45,243 nt of DNA. Source: Acetobacteraceae bacterium (GTDB taxonomy: Bacteria > Pseudomonadota > Alphaproteobacteria > Acetobacterales > Acetobacteraceae). Each line of letters opens with the position of its first letter. The stretch's first letter is position 1. Of this stretch, positions 1-8,243 are shown piece after piece. A program made the position numbers and the translations under genes. The DNA is taken from contig JAIXTK010000154.1 of the NCBI GenBank assembly GCA_027483995.1, positions 1 to 45,243 of the forward strand. The letters run 5' to 3'. The notes under the pieces were generated by a model, which saw only the letters and a program-made list of their open reading frames with translations, made no database searches and was not told the DNA's origin.

Positions 1-1041
1 GTCCATGCGGGCTGGGCTTGTGCGGGCGAACCAGTCTTCGAGCCGGGCGCGTCTGATATCGAAGGGCAGCGGGCGGAGGTCTTCGGCGCCGTCGAAGAGG
101 ATGTCGTAGAGGCGGATGGCGACGGGGTGTTCGGCCATCAGCTTGGGGCCGACGGTCTTGCGGTTGAGGCGTTGCTGAAGGTCGGCAAAGGGGGCGACGG
201 TGCCATCGCGGATGACGAGGAGTTCGCCATCGAGCACGGCTTCGAAGTCGACGGCTTCGAGGAGTTCGGGGAAGGCGGCGGAGATGTCTTCGGCGCCACG
301 GGAGTAGAGGCGCCGGCCGCCCGGGGTGGCGACGAGCTGGACGCGGATGCCGTCCCATTTCCATTCCGCGCGGAGAGTGGCCGGGGACAGGTTGGGGAGG
401 TCTTCGGGTTCCAGCGGGTGGGCGAGCATGGGGGGGCGGAAGACCGGGGCGGTGGCGGGGTCGGGCTTGTCGGCGTGGCCTTCGAGCCAGGCGAAGAGGG
501 GCAGGTACGGGGGTGCGAGGCTGTGCCAGACTTCCTCGATATCGTCTGGTAGGGCGCGCCCCTGGGAGAATTCGGCGAGCGCGATGCGGGCGAGGCGGCC
601 TGTGGCGCCGACACGCAGGCCGCCGGTGATGAGCTTCAGCAGGGCGAGGCGGGTGGAGGCGTCCGTCGCGTCGAGCCAGCCGGCGACGAGATCGGGCAGG
701 CGGGGCTTGGGGGTGAGGTTGAGGGCCTCCACCACCTCCGGCAGCGTGGGGGGCGGGGCGTTGGTTTGGGACTCCGGCCAGATCAGGGCGACGGTTTCCG
801 CGAGGTCGCCGACGAAATCGTAGGACAGGGCGAACAGGGCCGGGTCGGTGCGGGCGGTGGCGAGGGCCCGGATGAGGCCGGCCTTGGCGGTGGCGAAATG
901 GAGCTCGCCGGCGATGGCGGCCAGGGCCAGGCCGCGGTCCGGGTCTGGCTGGGTTTCGAAATACTGGCGCAGCAGGCGGATCTTGTCGTTGCGGCCCTGG
1001 GTGAAGAGCAGGCGTTCGAGCAGGGTGGCGAAGGCGATCAT
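1..1041 (-). CDS. ATP-dependent DNA ligase, C-terminal part cut by window edge
   Basis: Seals nicks in duplex DNA using ATP through a lysyl-AMP intermediate. The first 347 residues are present and the rest lies beyond base 1; relatives are usually over 500 residues. The nucleotidyl-transfer motif K-W-D-G is visible with its lysine at residue 228 (codon at 360-358), followed by R-V-Q-L-V and by V-L-D-G-E-L-L, a typical motif III. The N-terminal 200 residues are the helical DNA-binding region of this ligase class. The ATG at 1041 overlaps the stop of the exonuclease gene (ATGA), so the two are probably translationally coupled. It belongs to the ligase group that travels with an MBL-fold exonuclease, an Lhr-Core helicase and PdeM, all of which are present here. 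The family call is secure; the physiological role (repair) is inferred from the cluster. Confidence 0.93.
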   Translation of the reverse strand, partial: MIAFATLLERLLFTQGRNDKIRLLRQYFETQPDPDRGLALAAIAGELHFATAKAGLIRALATARTDPALFALSYDFVGDLAETVALIWPESQTNAPPPTLPEVVEALNLTPKPRLPDLVAGWLDATDASTRLALLKLITGGLRVGATGRLARIALAEFSQGRALPDDIEEVWHSLAPPYLPLFAWLEGHADKPDPATAPVFRPPMLAHPLEPEDLPNLSPATLRAEWKWDGIRVQLVATPGGRRLYSRGAEDISAAFPELLEAVDFEAVLDGELLVIRDGTVAPFADLQQRLNRKTVGPKLMAEHPVAIRLYDILFDGAEDLRPLPFDIRRARLEDWFARTSPARMD

Positions 1042-2051
1042 GCGTCTTCCTCGCCATACCCGATCAGGCGCAGGGGGCGGCCGCGGATGCCGCGCTTGGC
1101 GATCTCGTGGATCAGGGCTTCCTCGCTGCCATGGGTGACCCAGACTTCGGGGGCGCCGACCTCGTCGATGGTGCGGTTCAGTTCCTGCCAGTCGGCGTGG
1201 TCGGAGATGACGAGCGGGAGTTCCACGCCGCCCTGCTTGGCGCGCTGGCGCACCCGCATCCAGCCGGAGGCCATGCAGACCACGGGCTCTGCGAGGCGGC
1301 GGGCCCAGCGGTCGGCGATGGCGGAGGGGGGTGCCAAGACGATGCGGCCGACGAGGTCCTTCTTCGCGGCGACGGTGGCGGGGCGGAACTCGCCGAGCGG
1401 GATGCCGTGGGCTTCGTAGATCTCGCACATCGGGGCCAGCGCGCCGTGCATGTAGATCGGCTCATCCCAGCCGGACTGGCGCAGCAGGGCGATCAGGCGC
1501 TGGGTCTTGCCGAGGGAATAGCAGCCGATGACATGGGTGCGTTCGGGGAACAGCTTCACGCTGGCCAGGAGCTTGGCGATTTCGCCAGCGGCCGGGGGGT
1601 GGCGGAAGACCGGCAGCGCGAAGGTGGCCTCGGTGACGAAGACGTCGCAGGGGATCGGGGTGAAGGGGTCGCAGGTGATGTCCGGCTGGCGCTTGTAGTC
1701 GCCGGAGATCACGGCGCGGCTGCCGCGATACTCGATGGCGACCTGGGCGCTGCCGAGGACGTGGCCGGCGGGTTGCAGCCAGAGCGTGACGTCGTTGATG
1801 GCGAGGCGTTCGCCCCAGGCCAGGGGTTGCTGGGTGCGGCCGGCGCCTTCGCCGAGGCGGGCGCGCATGAGGGCGAGGGTGGCGGGGCTGGCCAGGACGG
1901 CGTCGTGGCCCGGGCGGGCGTGGTCGGAATGGGCGTGGGTAATGATGGCGCGCGGGACCGGCCGCAGCGGGTCGATGTAGAAGTCGCCGGGGGCGCAATA
2001 GAGGCCTGCTGGCATGGGCGTGAGCCAGGTCTCGGGGTGCGGGGCGGTCAC
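1038..2051 (-). CDS. Ligase-associated DNA exonuclease (MBL/beta-CASP-like fold)
   Basis: A 337-residue metallo-beta-lactamase-fold nuclease of the kind annotated as ligase-associated DNA exonuclease. Metal-binding motifs can be seen in order: H-A-H-S-D-H at residues 39-44, A-G-H-V-L-G-S, S-G-D-Y-K-R, and a late I-S-D-H-A-D-W followed by T-H-G. Length matches the family. The start chosen is GTG at 2051, whose GTGA overlaps the vapC stop; an ATG thirteen codons inside (M-P-A-G-L-Y) is an alternative that would leave the fold intact. The gene is sandwiched between vapC and the ligase with 4-nt overlaps on both sides. It probably processes DNA ends for the ligase; this role is inferred from the family and neighbourhood. 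Confidence 0.92.
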   Translation of the reverse strand: MTAPHPETWLTPMPAGLYCAPGDFYIDPLRPVPRAIITHAHSDHARPGHDAVLASPATLALMRARLGEGAGRTQQPLAWGERLAINDVTLWLQPAGHVLGSAQVAIEYRGSRAVISGDYKRQPDITCDPFTPIPCDVFVTEATFALPVFRHPPAAGEIAKLLASVKLFPERTHVIGCYSLGKTQRLIALLRQSGWDEPIYMHGALAPMCEIYEAHGIPLGEFRPATVAAKKDLVGRIVLAPPSAIADRWARRLAEPVVCMASGWMRVRQRAKQGGVELPLVISDHADWQELNRTIDEVGAPEVWVTHGSEEALIHEIAKRGIRGRPLRLIGYGEEDA

Positions 2052-2461
2052 GCGAAGGGGTTCACGATGCGCAGGCCGGCGATGCGGCGGTCGTGCTGCA
2101 TGTCTTCTGAGAGCACTTCGGTGCAGCCGAGCTGGGCGGCGGCGGCGAGGATGGCGCTGTCCCAGTAGCTGTATCCCGTGGCCTGCCGGATGGCGAAGGC
2201 TTCGTGCAGGACGGCGAGGGTCATCGGCTGCACCGGGAAGCGGCTGAGGCTGTGCACGATCGCGACGGCCTTGGCGTGGGTGATGGCATCAGGGCGGCTG
2301 GGCCGGGTGGACTGGTGGTAGAATTCCTGCAGGACCTGGACCGAGAGGGCGTTGTCGTCCTGGTCCAGCACTTCATCGGCAATGCGGCGCTTGGCGGTTT
2401 CGTGCGGGCGGTCGCTGATGGCGTAGAGGAGGATGTTGGTGTCGAGGAAGCGGCGCGTCAT
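2048..2461 (-). CDS. vapC: VapC-like PIN domain toxin ribonuclease
   Basis: A 137-residue PIN domain protein. It opens with F-L-D-T-N-I-L-L-Y, which carries the first catalytic aspartate. Conserved acidic positions follow in the middle (L-Q-E-F-Y) and near the end (Y-W-D-S-A-I-L-A-A-A and L-S-E-D-M-Q), the usual four-acid Mg-binding set. VapC toxins are site-specific RNases held in check by the cognate antitoxin. The ATG at 2461 overlaps the vapB stop (ATGA) and its own stop overlaps the GTG start of the exonuclease. A toxin at this position, welded to a DNA-repair operon, is unusual. No key residue seems missing. The RNA target cannot be read from sequence. Confidence 0.9.
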   Translation of the reverse strand: MTRRFLDTNILLYAISDRPHETAKRRIADEVLDQDDNALSVQVLQEFYHQSTRPSRPDAITHAKAVAIVHSLSRFPVQPMTLAVLHEAFAIRQATGYSYWDSAILAAAAQLGCTEVLSEDMQHDRRIAGLRIVNPFA

Positions 2462-2697
2462 TTCCGGCCGCGGTCGTAGAGCTCCTCGCGCGGCAGGCGG
2501 TCGGACGCGGAGAAGCCCTTGATCGAGGCGCGCAGTTCCTTTTCCTCGCGCTTCAGGCGCTCGAACTCGCTCTCCTCGCGGGCGAGGCCGTTGAGGAAAT
2601 CGCGGACCAGGGCGGAGACGGAGGTGTCGCGCTCGGCGGCCTTGATGCGGGCGCGGCGATAGGTGTCGTCGTCCACGGAAACTGTGATGTTCTTCAT
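2458..2697 (-). CDS. vapB: VapB-like ribbon-helix-helix antitoxin
   Basis: A 79-residue protein starting with a ribbon-helix-helix pattern (M-K-N-I-T-V-S-V-D-D-D-T-Y-R-R-A) in the first 40 residues, then a charged tail rich in E, K and R that would wrap the toxin. It neutralises VapC and, in this family, represses its own promoter. The start ATG at 2697 is followed without a gap by vapC (ATGA overlap). A -10-like GATACT lies only 8 nt ahead of the ATG on the minus strand, so the mRNA could be leaderless; two CACAG repeats overlap that element. This is the first gene of the vapB-vapC-exonuclease-ligase chain, so antitoxin autoregulation could set expression of the repair genes (inference). Confidence 0.87.
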   Translation of the reverse strand: MKNITVSVDDDTYRRARIKAAERDTSVSALVRDFLNGLAREESEFERLKREEKELRASIKGFSASDRLPREELYDRGRK

Positions 2698-2702
2698 GGT
2701 TC

Positions 2703-2715
2703 CACAGTATCACAG
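2703..2715. promoter_or_regulatory. Candidate vapB promoter/operator: CACAG direct repeat
   Basis: CACAG occurs at 2703-2707 and 2711-2715, an 8-bp period, and on the minus strand the same bases contain GATACT, a fair -10 element directly ahead of the vapB start. The overlap of a repeat with a promoter element suits antitoxin autorepression. No convincing -35 element is visible. Confidence 0.35.
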
Positions 2716-2776
2716 CGGCGCAGGGCGGTGCCATGGCGGCCTTTCGCGGCGGGGTGGCCGGGCCTATGTAGGGGGG

Positions 2777-5278
2777 ATGGCGGGAACATTACTAGAACCC
2801 TTTGCCGGCTGGTTTGCGCGGCGCGGCTGGGTGCCGCGGGCGCACCAGCTGGACGTGCTGGCGGCGGCGCGGGATGGGGCGAGCGTGTTGCTGACGGCGC
2901 CGACCGGCGGCGGCAAGACGCTGGCGGGGTTTTTGCCGAGCCTGGTGGACCTGCATGAGGGCCCCTGCCCCGGCTTGCACACGCTGTACGTCTCGCCGCT
3001 GAAGGCGCTGGCCGCCGATATCGCGCGCAACCTGATGGCGCCGGTGGAGGAGATGGGGCTGTCGATCTCGGTCGACACGCGCACCGGGGATACCTCCACG
3101 GCGAAGCGCAAGCAGCAGAAGGAGGCGCCGCCGAACATCCTGCTGACCACGCCGGAGAGCCTGGCTGTGCTGGTCTCCCAGCCCGAGGCCGCCTCGTTCT
3201 TCGCCACCTTGAAAGCCATCGTGGTGGACGAGGTGCATGCGCTGGCCGGCACCAAGCGTGGCGACCAGCTGGCATTGGGGATGGCGCGGCTGGCGGTTCT
3301 GGCGCCGGGAGTGCGGCGGATCGGGCTTTCGGCGACGGCGGCGCATCCGCAGGCGCTGGCGGCCTTTGTCTCCGATGACGGGCGGGGCGGGGGCGTGCGG
3401 CTTGTGGCGGTTTCCGGGGGCGCGCCGCCGGCGATCGAGGTGATGCTGCCGGAGGGGCGGCTGCCGTGGTCTGGGCATATGGGGCTGGCGAGTGCGCCCC
3501 TGGTGCTGGAGCGCATCCGCGCGGCGGGGATGACGATCGTGTTCGTCAATACCCGCGCGCAGGCGGAGTTGATGTTCCAGGAGCTGTGGAAGCTGAACGA
3601 GGAGACGCTGCCGATCGCCATCCACCATGGCTCGCTGGAGCCGGACCAGCGCCAGAAGGTGGAGCGGGCGATGGCGGCGGGCGCGCTGCGGGCGGTGGTG
3701 GCAACGTCGTCGCTTGACCTCGGCATCGACTGGGGCGGGGTGGACCAGGTGCTGCAGATCGGCGCGCCGAAGGGAGTGTCGCGGCTGTTGCAGCGGGTGG
3801 GGCGGGCGAATCACCGGATGGACGAGGCGAGCCGGGCGATCCTGGTGCCAGCCAATCGGTTCGAGGTGCTGGAATGCGAGGCGGCGATCCAGGGCGTGGC
3901 GGACGGCGAGCTGGATGGCGATGCACCGCGGCCCGGGGGGCTCGATGTGCTGGCGCAGCACGTGCTGGGCGTGGCCTGCGCCGGGCCGTTCCTGCCGGAG
4001 GAGCTGTATGCGGAAGTGCGGCGTGCCTCGCCCTATGCCGAGCTGTCGCGGCGGGATTTTCGCGACGTGCTGGAGTTCGTGGAGCACGGCGGCTACTCGC
4101 TGCAGGCCTATCACCAGTTCCGCAAACTGTTCCGCGACAGCGAGGGGCGGGTGCAGGTGGTGGGGGAGCGGGTGGCGCGGCAGCACCGGATGAATATCGG
4201 CACCATCGTGGAGGAGCCGATGATCAAGGTGCGCCTCGCGGGCCGGGGGGGTGGCACGCTGGGCGAGGTGGAGGAGTATTTCGTCAACGGGCTGGTGGAG
4301 GGCGACACCTTCATGTTCGCCGGGCGCCTGCTGCGCTTCCTCCGGCTGCGCGAGACCTGGATCGAGGTGGTGGAGGGCGGCGGCGGCGAGCCGAAGGTGC
4401 CGGCCTATGCCGGCGGGCGGATGCCGCTGACGACGAACCTCGCCGCCCGGGTGCGGGCGATGCTGAACGATCCCGCGACCTGGCCGAGCTTTCCGGAGCC
4501 GGTGCAGGAATGGCTGCGGCTGCAGAAATCGCTCTCCCGCCTGCCGGGCAAGGAGGGGCTGCTGGTGGAGACCTTCCCGCGCGGGGATGTGCATTTCCTG
4601 GTGGCCTATTGCTTCGAGGGCCGCAACGCGCACCAGACACTGGGGATGCTGCTGACACGGCGGATGGAGCGGATGGGATTCCAGCCGCTGGGCTTCGTGG
4701 CCACCGACTACGTGCTGGCGACCTGGAGCGCGCAGCCGCCGACCGACGTGGCGCGGCTGTTCGAGGAGGACATGCTGGGCGACGACCTGGAGGCGTGGAT
4801 GGCAGAAAGCTCCATGCTGCGCCGGACGTTCCGCAACGTGGCGGTGATCGCCGGGCTGATCGAGCGGCACCATCCCGGCCAGGAGAAGAGCCGGCGGCAG
4901 GTCACGGTGAATTCCGACCTCATCTACAACGTGCTGCGCAAGCACCAGCCGGACCATGTGCTGCTGCGCGCCACGCGGGCGGATGCGGCCGGCGGGCTGA
5001 CCGATCTCGGCCGGATCGCCGAGTTCCTGCGGCGCATCCAGCGGCGCATCCGGCATGTCAGCCTGTCGCGCGTGTCCCCGCTCGCGGTGCCGATCCTGCT
5101 GGAGATCGGGCGGGAAAGCGTGCGCAGCGGCGAGGGCGACGATGCGCTGCTGGCCGAGGCGGAGACGCTGGTGGCAGAGGCAATGGGCGAGGTGGCGCCG
5201 CCAGGGCCGAGCCCGCGGCGGCAGGAGCCGCGGCGCGTGCCGGCAGACCGGCGGCAGGGGCGGCTTTCGTTGCGGTAA
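2777..5278 (+). CDS. Ligase-associated DEXH-box DNA helicase (Lhr-Core type)
   Basis: An 833-residue superfamily 2 helicase matching the Lhr-Core size, without the long C-terminal extension of full Lhr. Walker A A-P-T-G-G-G-K-T is at residues 41-48, the DEVH box at 151-154 and S-A-T at 185-187. Motif VI Q-R-V-G-R-A-N-H-R lies in the second RecA domain, followed by winged-helix and Lhr-specific regions. Enzymes of this class are ATP-dependent 3'-5' translocases that unwind DNA or RNA:DNA hybrids. ATG at 2777 is preferred because the helicase fold begins at once; the G-rich tract touching the ATG is a poor-spaced ribosome site. A 12-codon open frame (2733-2771) sits just ahead. It is divergent from the vapBC-exonuclease-ligase chain, with under 80 bp between them, so the two arms may be co-controlled. 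Confidence 0.95.
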   Translation: MAGTLLEPFAGWFARRGWVPRAHQLDVLAAARDGASVLLTAPTGGGKTLAGFLPSLVDLHEGPCPGLHTLYVSPLKALAADIARNLMAPVEEMGLSISVDTRTGDTSTAKRKQQKEAPPNILLTTPESLAVLVSQPEAASFFATLKAIVVDEVHALAGTKRGDQLALGMARLAVLAPGVRRIGLSATAAHPQALAAFVSDDGRGGGVRLVAVSGGAPPAIEVMLPEGRLPWSGHMGLASAPLVLERIRAAGMTIVFVNTRAQAELMFQELWKLNEETLPIAIHHGSLEPDQRQKVERAMAAGALRAVVATSSLDLGIDWGGVDQVLQIGAPKGVSRLLQRVGRANHRMDEASRAILVPANRFEVLECEAAIQGVADGELDGDAPRPGGLDVLAQHVLGVACAGPFLPEELYAEVRRASPYAELSRRDFRDVLEFVEHGGYSLQAYHQFRKLFRDSEGRVQVVGERVARQHRMNIGTIVEEPMIKVRLAGRGGGTLGEVEEYFVNGLVEGDTFMFAGRLLRFLRLRETWIEVVEGGGGEPKVPAYAGGRMPLTTNLAARVRAMLNDPATWPSFPEPVQEWLRLQKSLSRLPGKEGLLVETFPRGDVHFLVAYCFEGRNAHQTLGMLLTRRMERMGFQPLGFVATDYVLATWSAQPPTDVARLFEEDMLGDDLEAWMAESSMLRRTFRNVAVIAGLIERHHPGQEKSRRQVTVNSDLIYNVLRKHQPDHVLLRATRADAAGGLTDLGRIAEFLRRIQRRIRHVSLSRVSPLAVPILLEIGRESVRSGEGDDALLAEAETLVAEAMGEVAPPGPSPRRQEPRRVPADRRQGRLSLR

Positions 5279-5321
5279 CGGCAGGTAGCGCTCGGGCCCC
5301 GGTGGCGGGGGGCGGCCGGGC

Positions 5322-7475
5322 ATGCTTTTCTCAGGCGGAACGACCTGCTGGAGACCCGTCGAGGTGCGAGGGCCTGCATCGACCTATTTGGCAGCCGCGC
5401 TGCTGGGTGCCGGTTTCGTCTGGCTGCTGCTGCCGCTTGAGGTGCTGCTGGGCACGGGCGCGGTGTGGCACTCCCCGCCGGACGACCTGGCGCAGAACCT
5501 GACCGGGCACCTCGCATTCCAGCAGGAGCCCTGGCAGTGGCCGCCGCTGCTGGCCCGTACCCTGCGCTGGCCCGAGGGCGTCAGCATCGCGCTGACCGAC
5601 AGCAATCCGCTGGTCTCGGTGCTGGCCAAGCTGGCGGCCAGCGTGACCGGGCGGCCGGTGAACCTGTTCGGCGCATGGCTGGGACTGTGCCTGGTGCTGC
5701 AGCCGGTGGCCGCGGTGTATCTGGTGCGCAGCCTCGGGGCGAAATCGCCGGAGGCGGCGTTGGCGGCAGCGGTGGTTGCGCTGTCGTTTCCGGCGCTGCT
5801 GGCGCGGATCGGGCATGAGAACCTTGGCCACATCAATCTCGTCGGCCACTTCCTGGTGTTGCTGGGCCTAGGCTGGTCGATCCGGATGGTGGGGGGCGGC
5901 GGCGGGCGGTGGTGGCATGCGATGGCGCTGGCGACGGTGACCATCTTCATCCATCCCTTCCTCTTCGTGCTGCTGTGCCCCCTGTTCGCGGCCCCGCTGA
6001 TCGCCTGCGTTCTGGCGCGGCGTGGCGTGGCATGCGCGCTGGCGGGGTTCGTGGCCAGCACGGCCATCCCCTATGGCCTGTTCGCGGTCCTGGCCGGCGT
6101 GACGGGCGGGGGGGATTTCGGCTACGGCCATTATTCGATGAACCTGGCCTCGCCATTCTGGCCGCAGCGTTCCGGGGTGTTCGGGCCGGATCTGCCGGTG
6201 ATCGACGCGACGGCGGGCCAGTACGAGGGGCTTAACTACCTCGGTGCCGGAGGGCTGTTGCTGTTGGCCGTGGCGGTGGGGCTGCTGCTGTCTGGCCGCG
6301 CGACATTTCCGCCCTGGCGGCTATGGATCGGGCATGCCGCCGTGCTGCTGGTCCTGACCGGACTGGCGGTGACGCACAAGGCGTATCTCGGCCCGTGGCC
6401 TGTTGTCTCGATCGAGGCCTATGTCGTTGAGCGCGTGATGGGGCCAGTGCGGGCCAGTGGCCGGCTGTTCTGGCCCGTTGCGTATCTGTTGGCGATCGTG
6501 CCGCTCGCGATTGTCGCCCAACGAATGCGCCGGCCTTGGGCCATGGTGGTGCTGGCCGTTGCCGCCCTGCTGCAATGGGTGGATGCCGCCCCGCTGCGCG
6601 CCGCCGTGCAGGCCTATGCCACCACCGGCGTGGACCGGAGTGGTGGCGTGGCGTTGCCGGCGCGGGCGACGTTGCTGACATCGGTGTCCTCCTGTGGCGC
6701 ACCGGCGCCGGCGACCGGGCCGATGGATCGTCTGCGGCTGGATGCGATCCGGGCCGGCATCGCGCTGACCGAGATACGGTTGTCGCGAGAGCCGACGCAG
6801 CGTTCGTGCGAGGTCGCGACAAGCGATGCCTTGGAGCTGCAGCTGCGGCCGGGCGAGGTGCGGGCCTTTTTGGGCGACAAGGTGCAAGCGAGCCTGCGCA
6901 GCGACTTGCTCGGCCCCGGGGCGCGATGCCTTCGGGGCGCGGTCGTGACCTTGTGCACCGCCGACGCCACGGCCGGCGGAGAGGTGGCGGCGCCCGGTGC
7001 CGCCGTGCTGCCGCTGCAGCCGGGGCAGGTGGCGGAAGGAGACGCGCTGGAGCCGTACCTGGGCTGGGGGTGGGTGCGGGATCGGGAGGCGCGTTACTGG
7101 TCGAACGGGCCGCGCGCCGTTCTGTTGTTCCGGATGCCACGGCTGGCGGACGGTGCGAAACTGCGCCTGCGGCTGGAGGTGGAGGGGATCGGGGCACGCG
7201 ACGGCCGGCCCAACCGGGTTCTGGCCAGCGTCGGGCCCAATGTCTGGTCCGCCACCGGCCAGGCAGCGCAGGAAATGACGCTGGCCGATGCGCAGGTGGC
7301 AGCGATGCCGCTGGAGATCGCCCCGGTGGGGGAGCCCGGCAGCATCGTGCGGGTGGTGATCCAGATCCCGGAGCCGGTGGACCCGCGCGTGCGCGGCAAG
7401 CCCATGCCGGTGCGCTGGGCCGGCATCCGGCTGCATCGGCTGACGGTGCTGCCAGGTGATCCCGTAGCCCCTTGA
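5322..7475 (+). CDS. Large multi-pass membrane protein, DUF6311-like
   Basis: A 717-residue protein. Roughly the first 430 residues contain about ten hydrophobic segments separated by short loops. The last 280 or so are hydrophilic and probably extracytoplasmic. An early luminal-type loop carries H-S-P-P-D-D and later R-I-G-H-E-N-L-G-H-I-N-L-V-G-H-F, a pattern I associate with DUF6311 proteins, which resemble polytopic GT-C glycosyltransferases. A glycosyl-transfer function is only inferred. It starts 43 nt after the helicase and ends 30 nt before pdeM, on the same strand. It therefore separates two genes that are usually neighbours in the ligase-associated repair cluster. I see no reason from the sequence to give it a repair function. 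The start at 5322 is the first ATG and could be slightly too early. Confidence 0.72.
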   Translation: MLFSGGTTCWRPVEVRGPASTYLAAALLGAGFVWLLLPLEVLLGTGAVWHSPPDDLAQNLTGHLAFQQEPWQWPPLLARTLRWPEGVSIALTDSNPLVSVLAKLAASVTGRPVNLFGAWLGLCLVLQPVAAVYLVRSLGAKSPEAALAAAVVALSFPALLARIGHENLGHINLVGHFLVLLGLGWSIRMVGGGGGRWWHAMALATVTIFIHPFLFVLLCPLFAAPLIACVLARRGVACALAGFVASTAIPYGLFAVLAGVTGGGDFGYGHYSMNLASPFWPQRSGVFGPDLPVIDATAGQYEGLNYLGAGGLLLLAVAVGLLLSGRATFPPWRLWIGHAAVLLVLTGLAVTHKAYLGPWPVVSIEAYVVERVMGPVRASGRLFWPVAYLLAIVPLAIVAQRMRRPWAMVVLAVAALLQWVDAAPLRAAVQAYATTGVDRSGGVALPARATLLTSVSSCGAPAPATGPMDRLRLDAIRAGIALTEIRLSREPTQRSCEVATSDALELQLRPGEVRAFLGDKVQASLRSDLLGPGARCLRGAVVTLCTADATAGGEVAAPGAAVLPLQPGQVAEGDALEPYLGWGWVRDREARYWSNGPRAVLLFRMPRLADGAKLRLRLEVEGIGARDGRPNRVLASVGPNVWSATGQAAQEMTLADAQVAAMPLEIAPVGEPGSIVRVVIQIPEPVDPRVRGKPMPVRWAGIRLHRLTVLPGDPVAP

Positions 7476-7505
7476 GCCCGGCCGCCGGCACCGCTTCAAT
7501 GGCGC

Positions 7506-8219
7506 ATGACTGAAACTGATCTGTGCCTGGGCGGAGAGCGGCTGGTGCTCGATGCCGGCGGGGCCGTGCTGTGGCCGGCCCGCAAGCTGATGGCGGTGGC
7601 GGACCTGCACCTGGAGAAAGGCTCGGCGGCGGCGGCGAAGGGGAGCCTGCTGCCACCGTGGGACAGCGCGGCCACGCTGGACCGGCTGGCCCGGCTGCTG
7701 CGGCGGCATCGGCCGGAGGTGACGGTGCTGCTGGGCGATTCCTTCCACGACCGGGCCGGCGCGTCTCGCCTGGGCGTGGCGGAGCGGGAGCGGCTGGGGC
7801 TGATGGCGCGGGCGACGCGGCTGGTGTGGGTGCTGGGCAACCACGACCCGGATGCACCGGTGGGCCTGCCGGGCGAGGCGATGGCCGAGCTTGTGCTGGG
7901 CGGGCTGGTGTTCCGGCACCAGGCCCAGCCGGGTGGCGCCCAGGAGGTGAGCGGGCATTTCCATCCCAAGGCGCGCATTCCAACCCGGGGGACGACGGTG
8001 GTGCGGCCCTGCTTCGTGGCCGATTCGCGGCGGCTGATCCTGCCGGCGCTGGGGGCCTATACCGGCGGGCTGGATGTGCAGGACCGTGCCATCGCGGCGC
8101 TGTTTCCGCAGGGCGGGCGGGTGTTCCTGCTGGGCCAGGGGCGGTTGTTCGGCTTTCCCTACCAGGGATGGATGGCGCGGGACCCGTTGCCGGCCGGGCA
8201 ATCCACGCTCAAGCTGTAG
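7506..8219 (+). CDS. pdeM: Ligase-associated metallophosphoesterase PdeM (Mn-dependent nuclease)
   Basis: A 237-residue calcineurin-like phosphoesterase. The metal ligands are all visible: D-L-H at residues 33-35, G-D-S-F-H-D at 77-82, G-N-H-D at 111-114 and G-H-F-H at 150-153. The pattern (short N-terminal beta segment, A-D-L-H-L-E-K-G) is characteristic of the family named for co-occurrence with ATP-dependent ligase, exonuclease and Lhr-Core. Characterised members are manganese-dependent DNA endonucleases. It lies on the helicase strand, 30 nt after the membrane protein gene and 24 nt before a serine hydrolase. All four components of the repair set are thus present within about 8 kb, but no longer contiguous. 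Confidence 0.92.
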   Translation: MTETDLCLGGERLVLDAGGAVLWPARKLMAVADLHLEKGSAAAAKGSLLPPWDSAATLDRLARLLRRHRPEVTVLLGDSFHDRAGASRLGVAERERLGLMARATRLVWVLGNHDPDAPVGLPGEAMAELVLGGLVFRHQAQPGGAQEVSGHFHPKARIPTRGTTVVRPCFVADSRRLILPALGAYTGGLDVQDRAIAALFPQGGRVFLLGQGRLFGFPYQGWMARDPLPAGQSTLKL

Positions 8220-8243
8220 GCTTCCAGACCGGAGACGGACGCC

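Noticed and set aside
2729-2745. TGGCAC sequence on the minus strand resembling a sigma-54 -24 box
   Set aside because: The matching -12 element is off by one base and lacks the TTGC core.
2792-5323. Very long antisense open frame opposite the helicase
   Set aside because: It is a by-product of GC-rich third positions; it shows no domain, mirrors the real gene codon by codon, and has His/Arg/Pro-rich low-complexity content.
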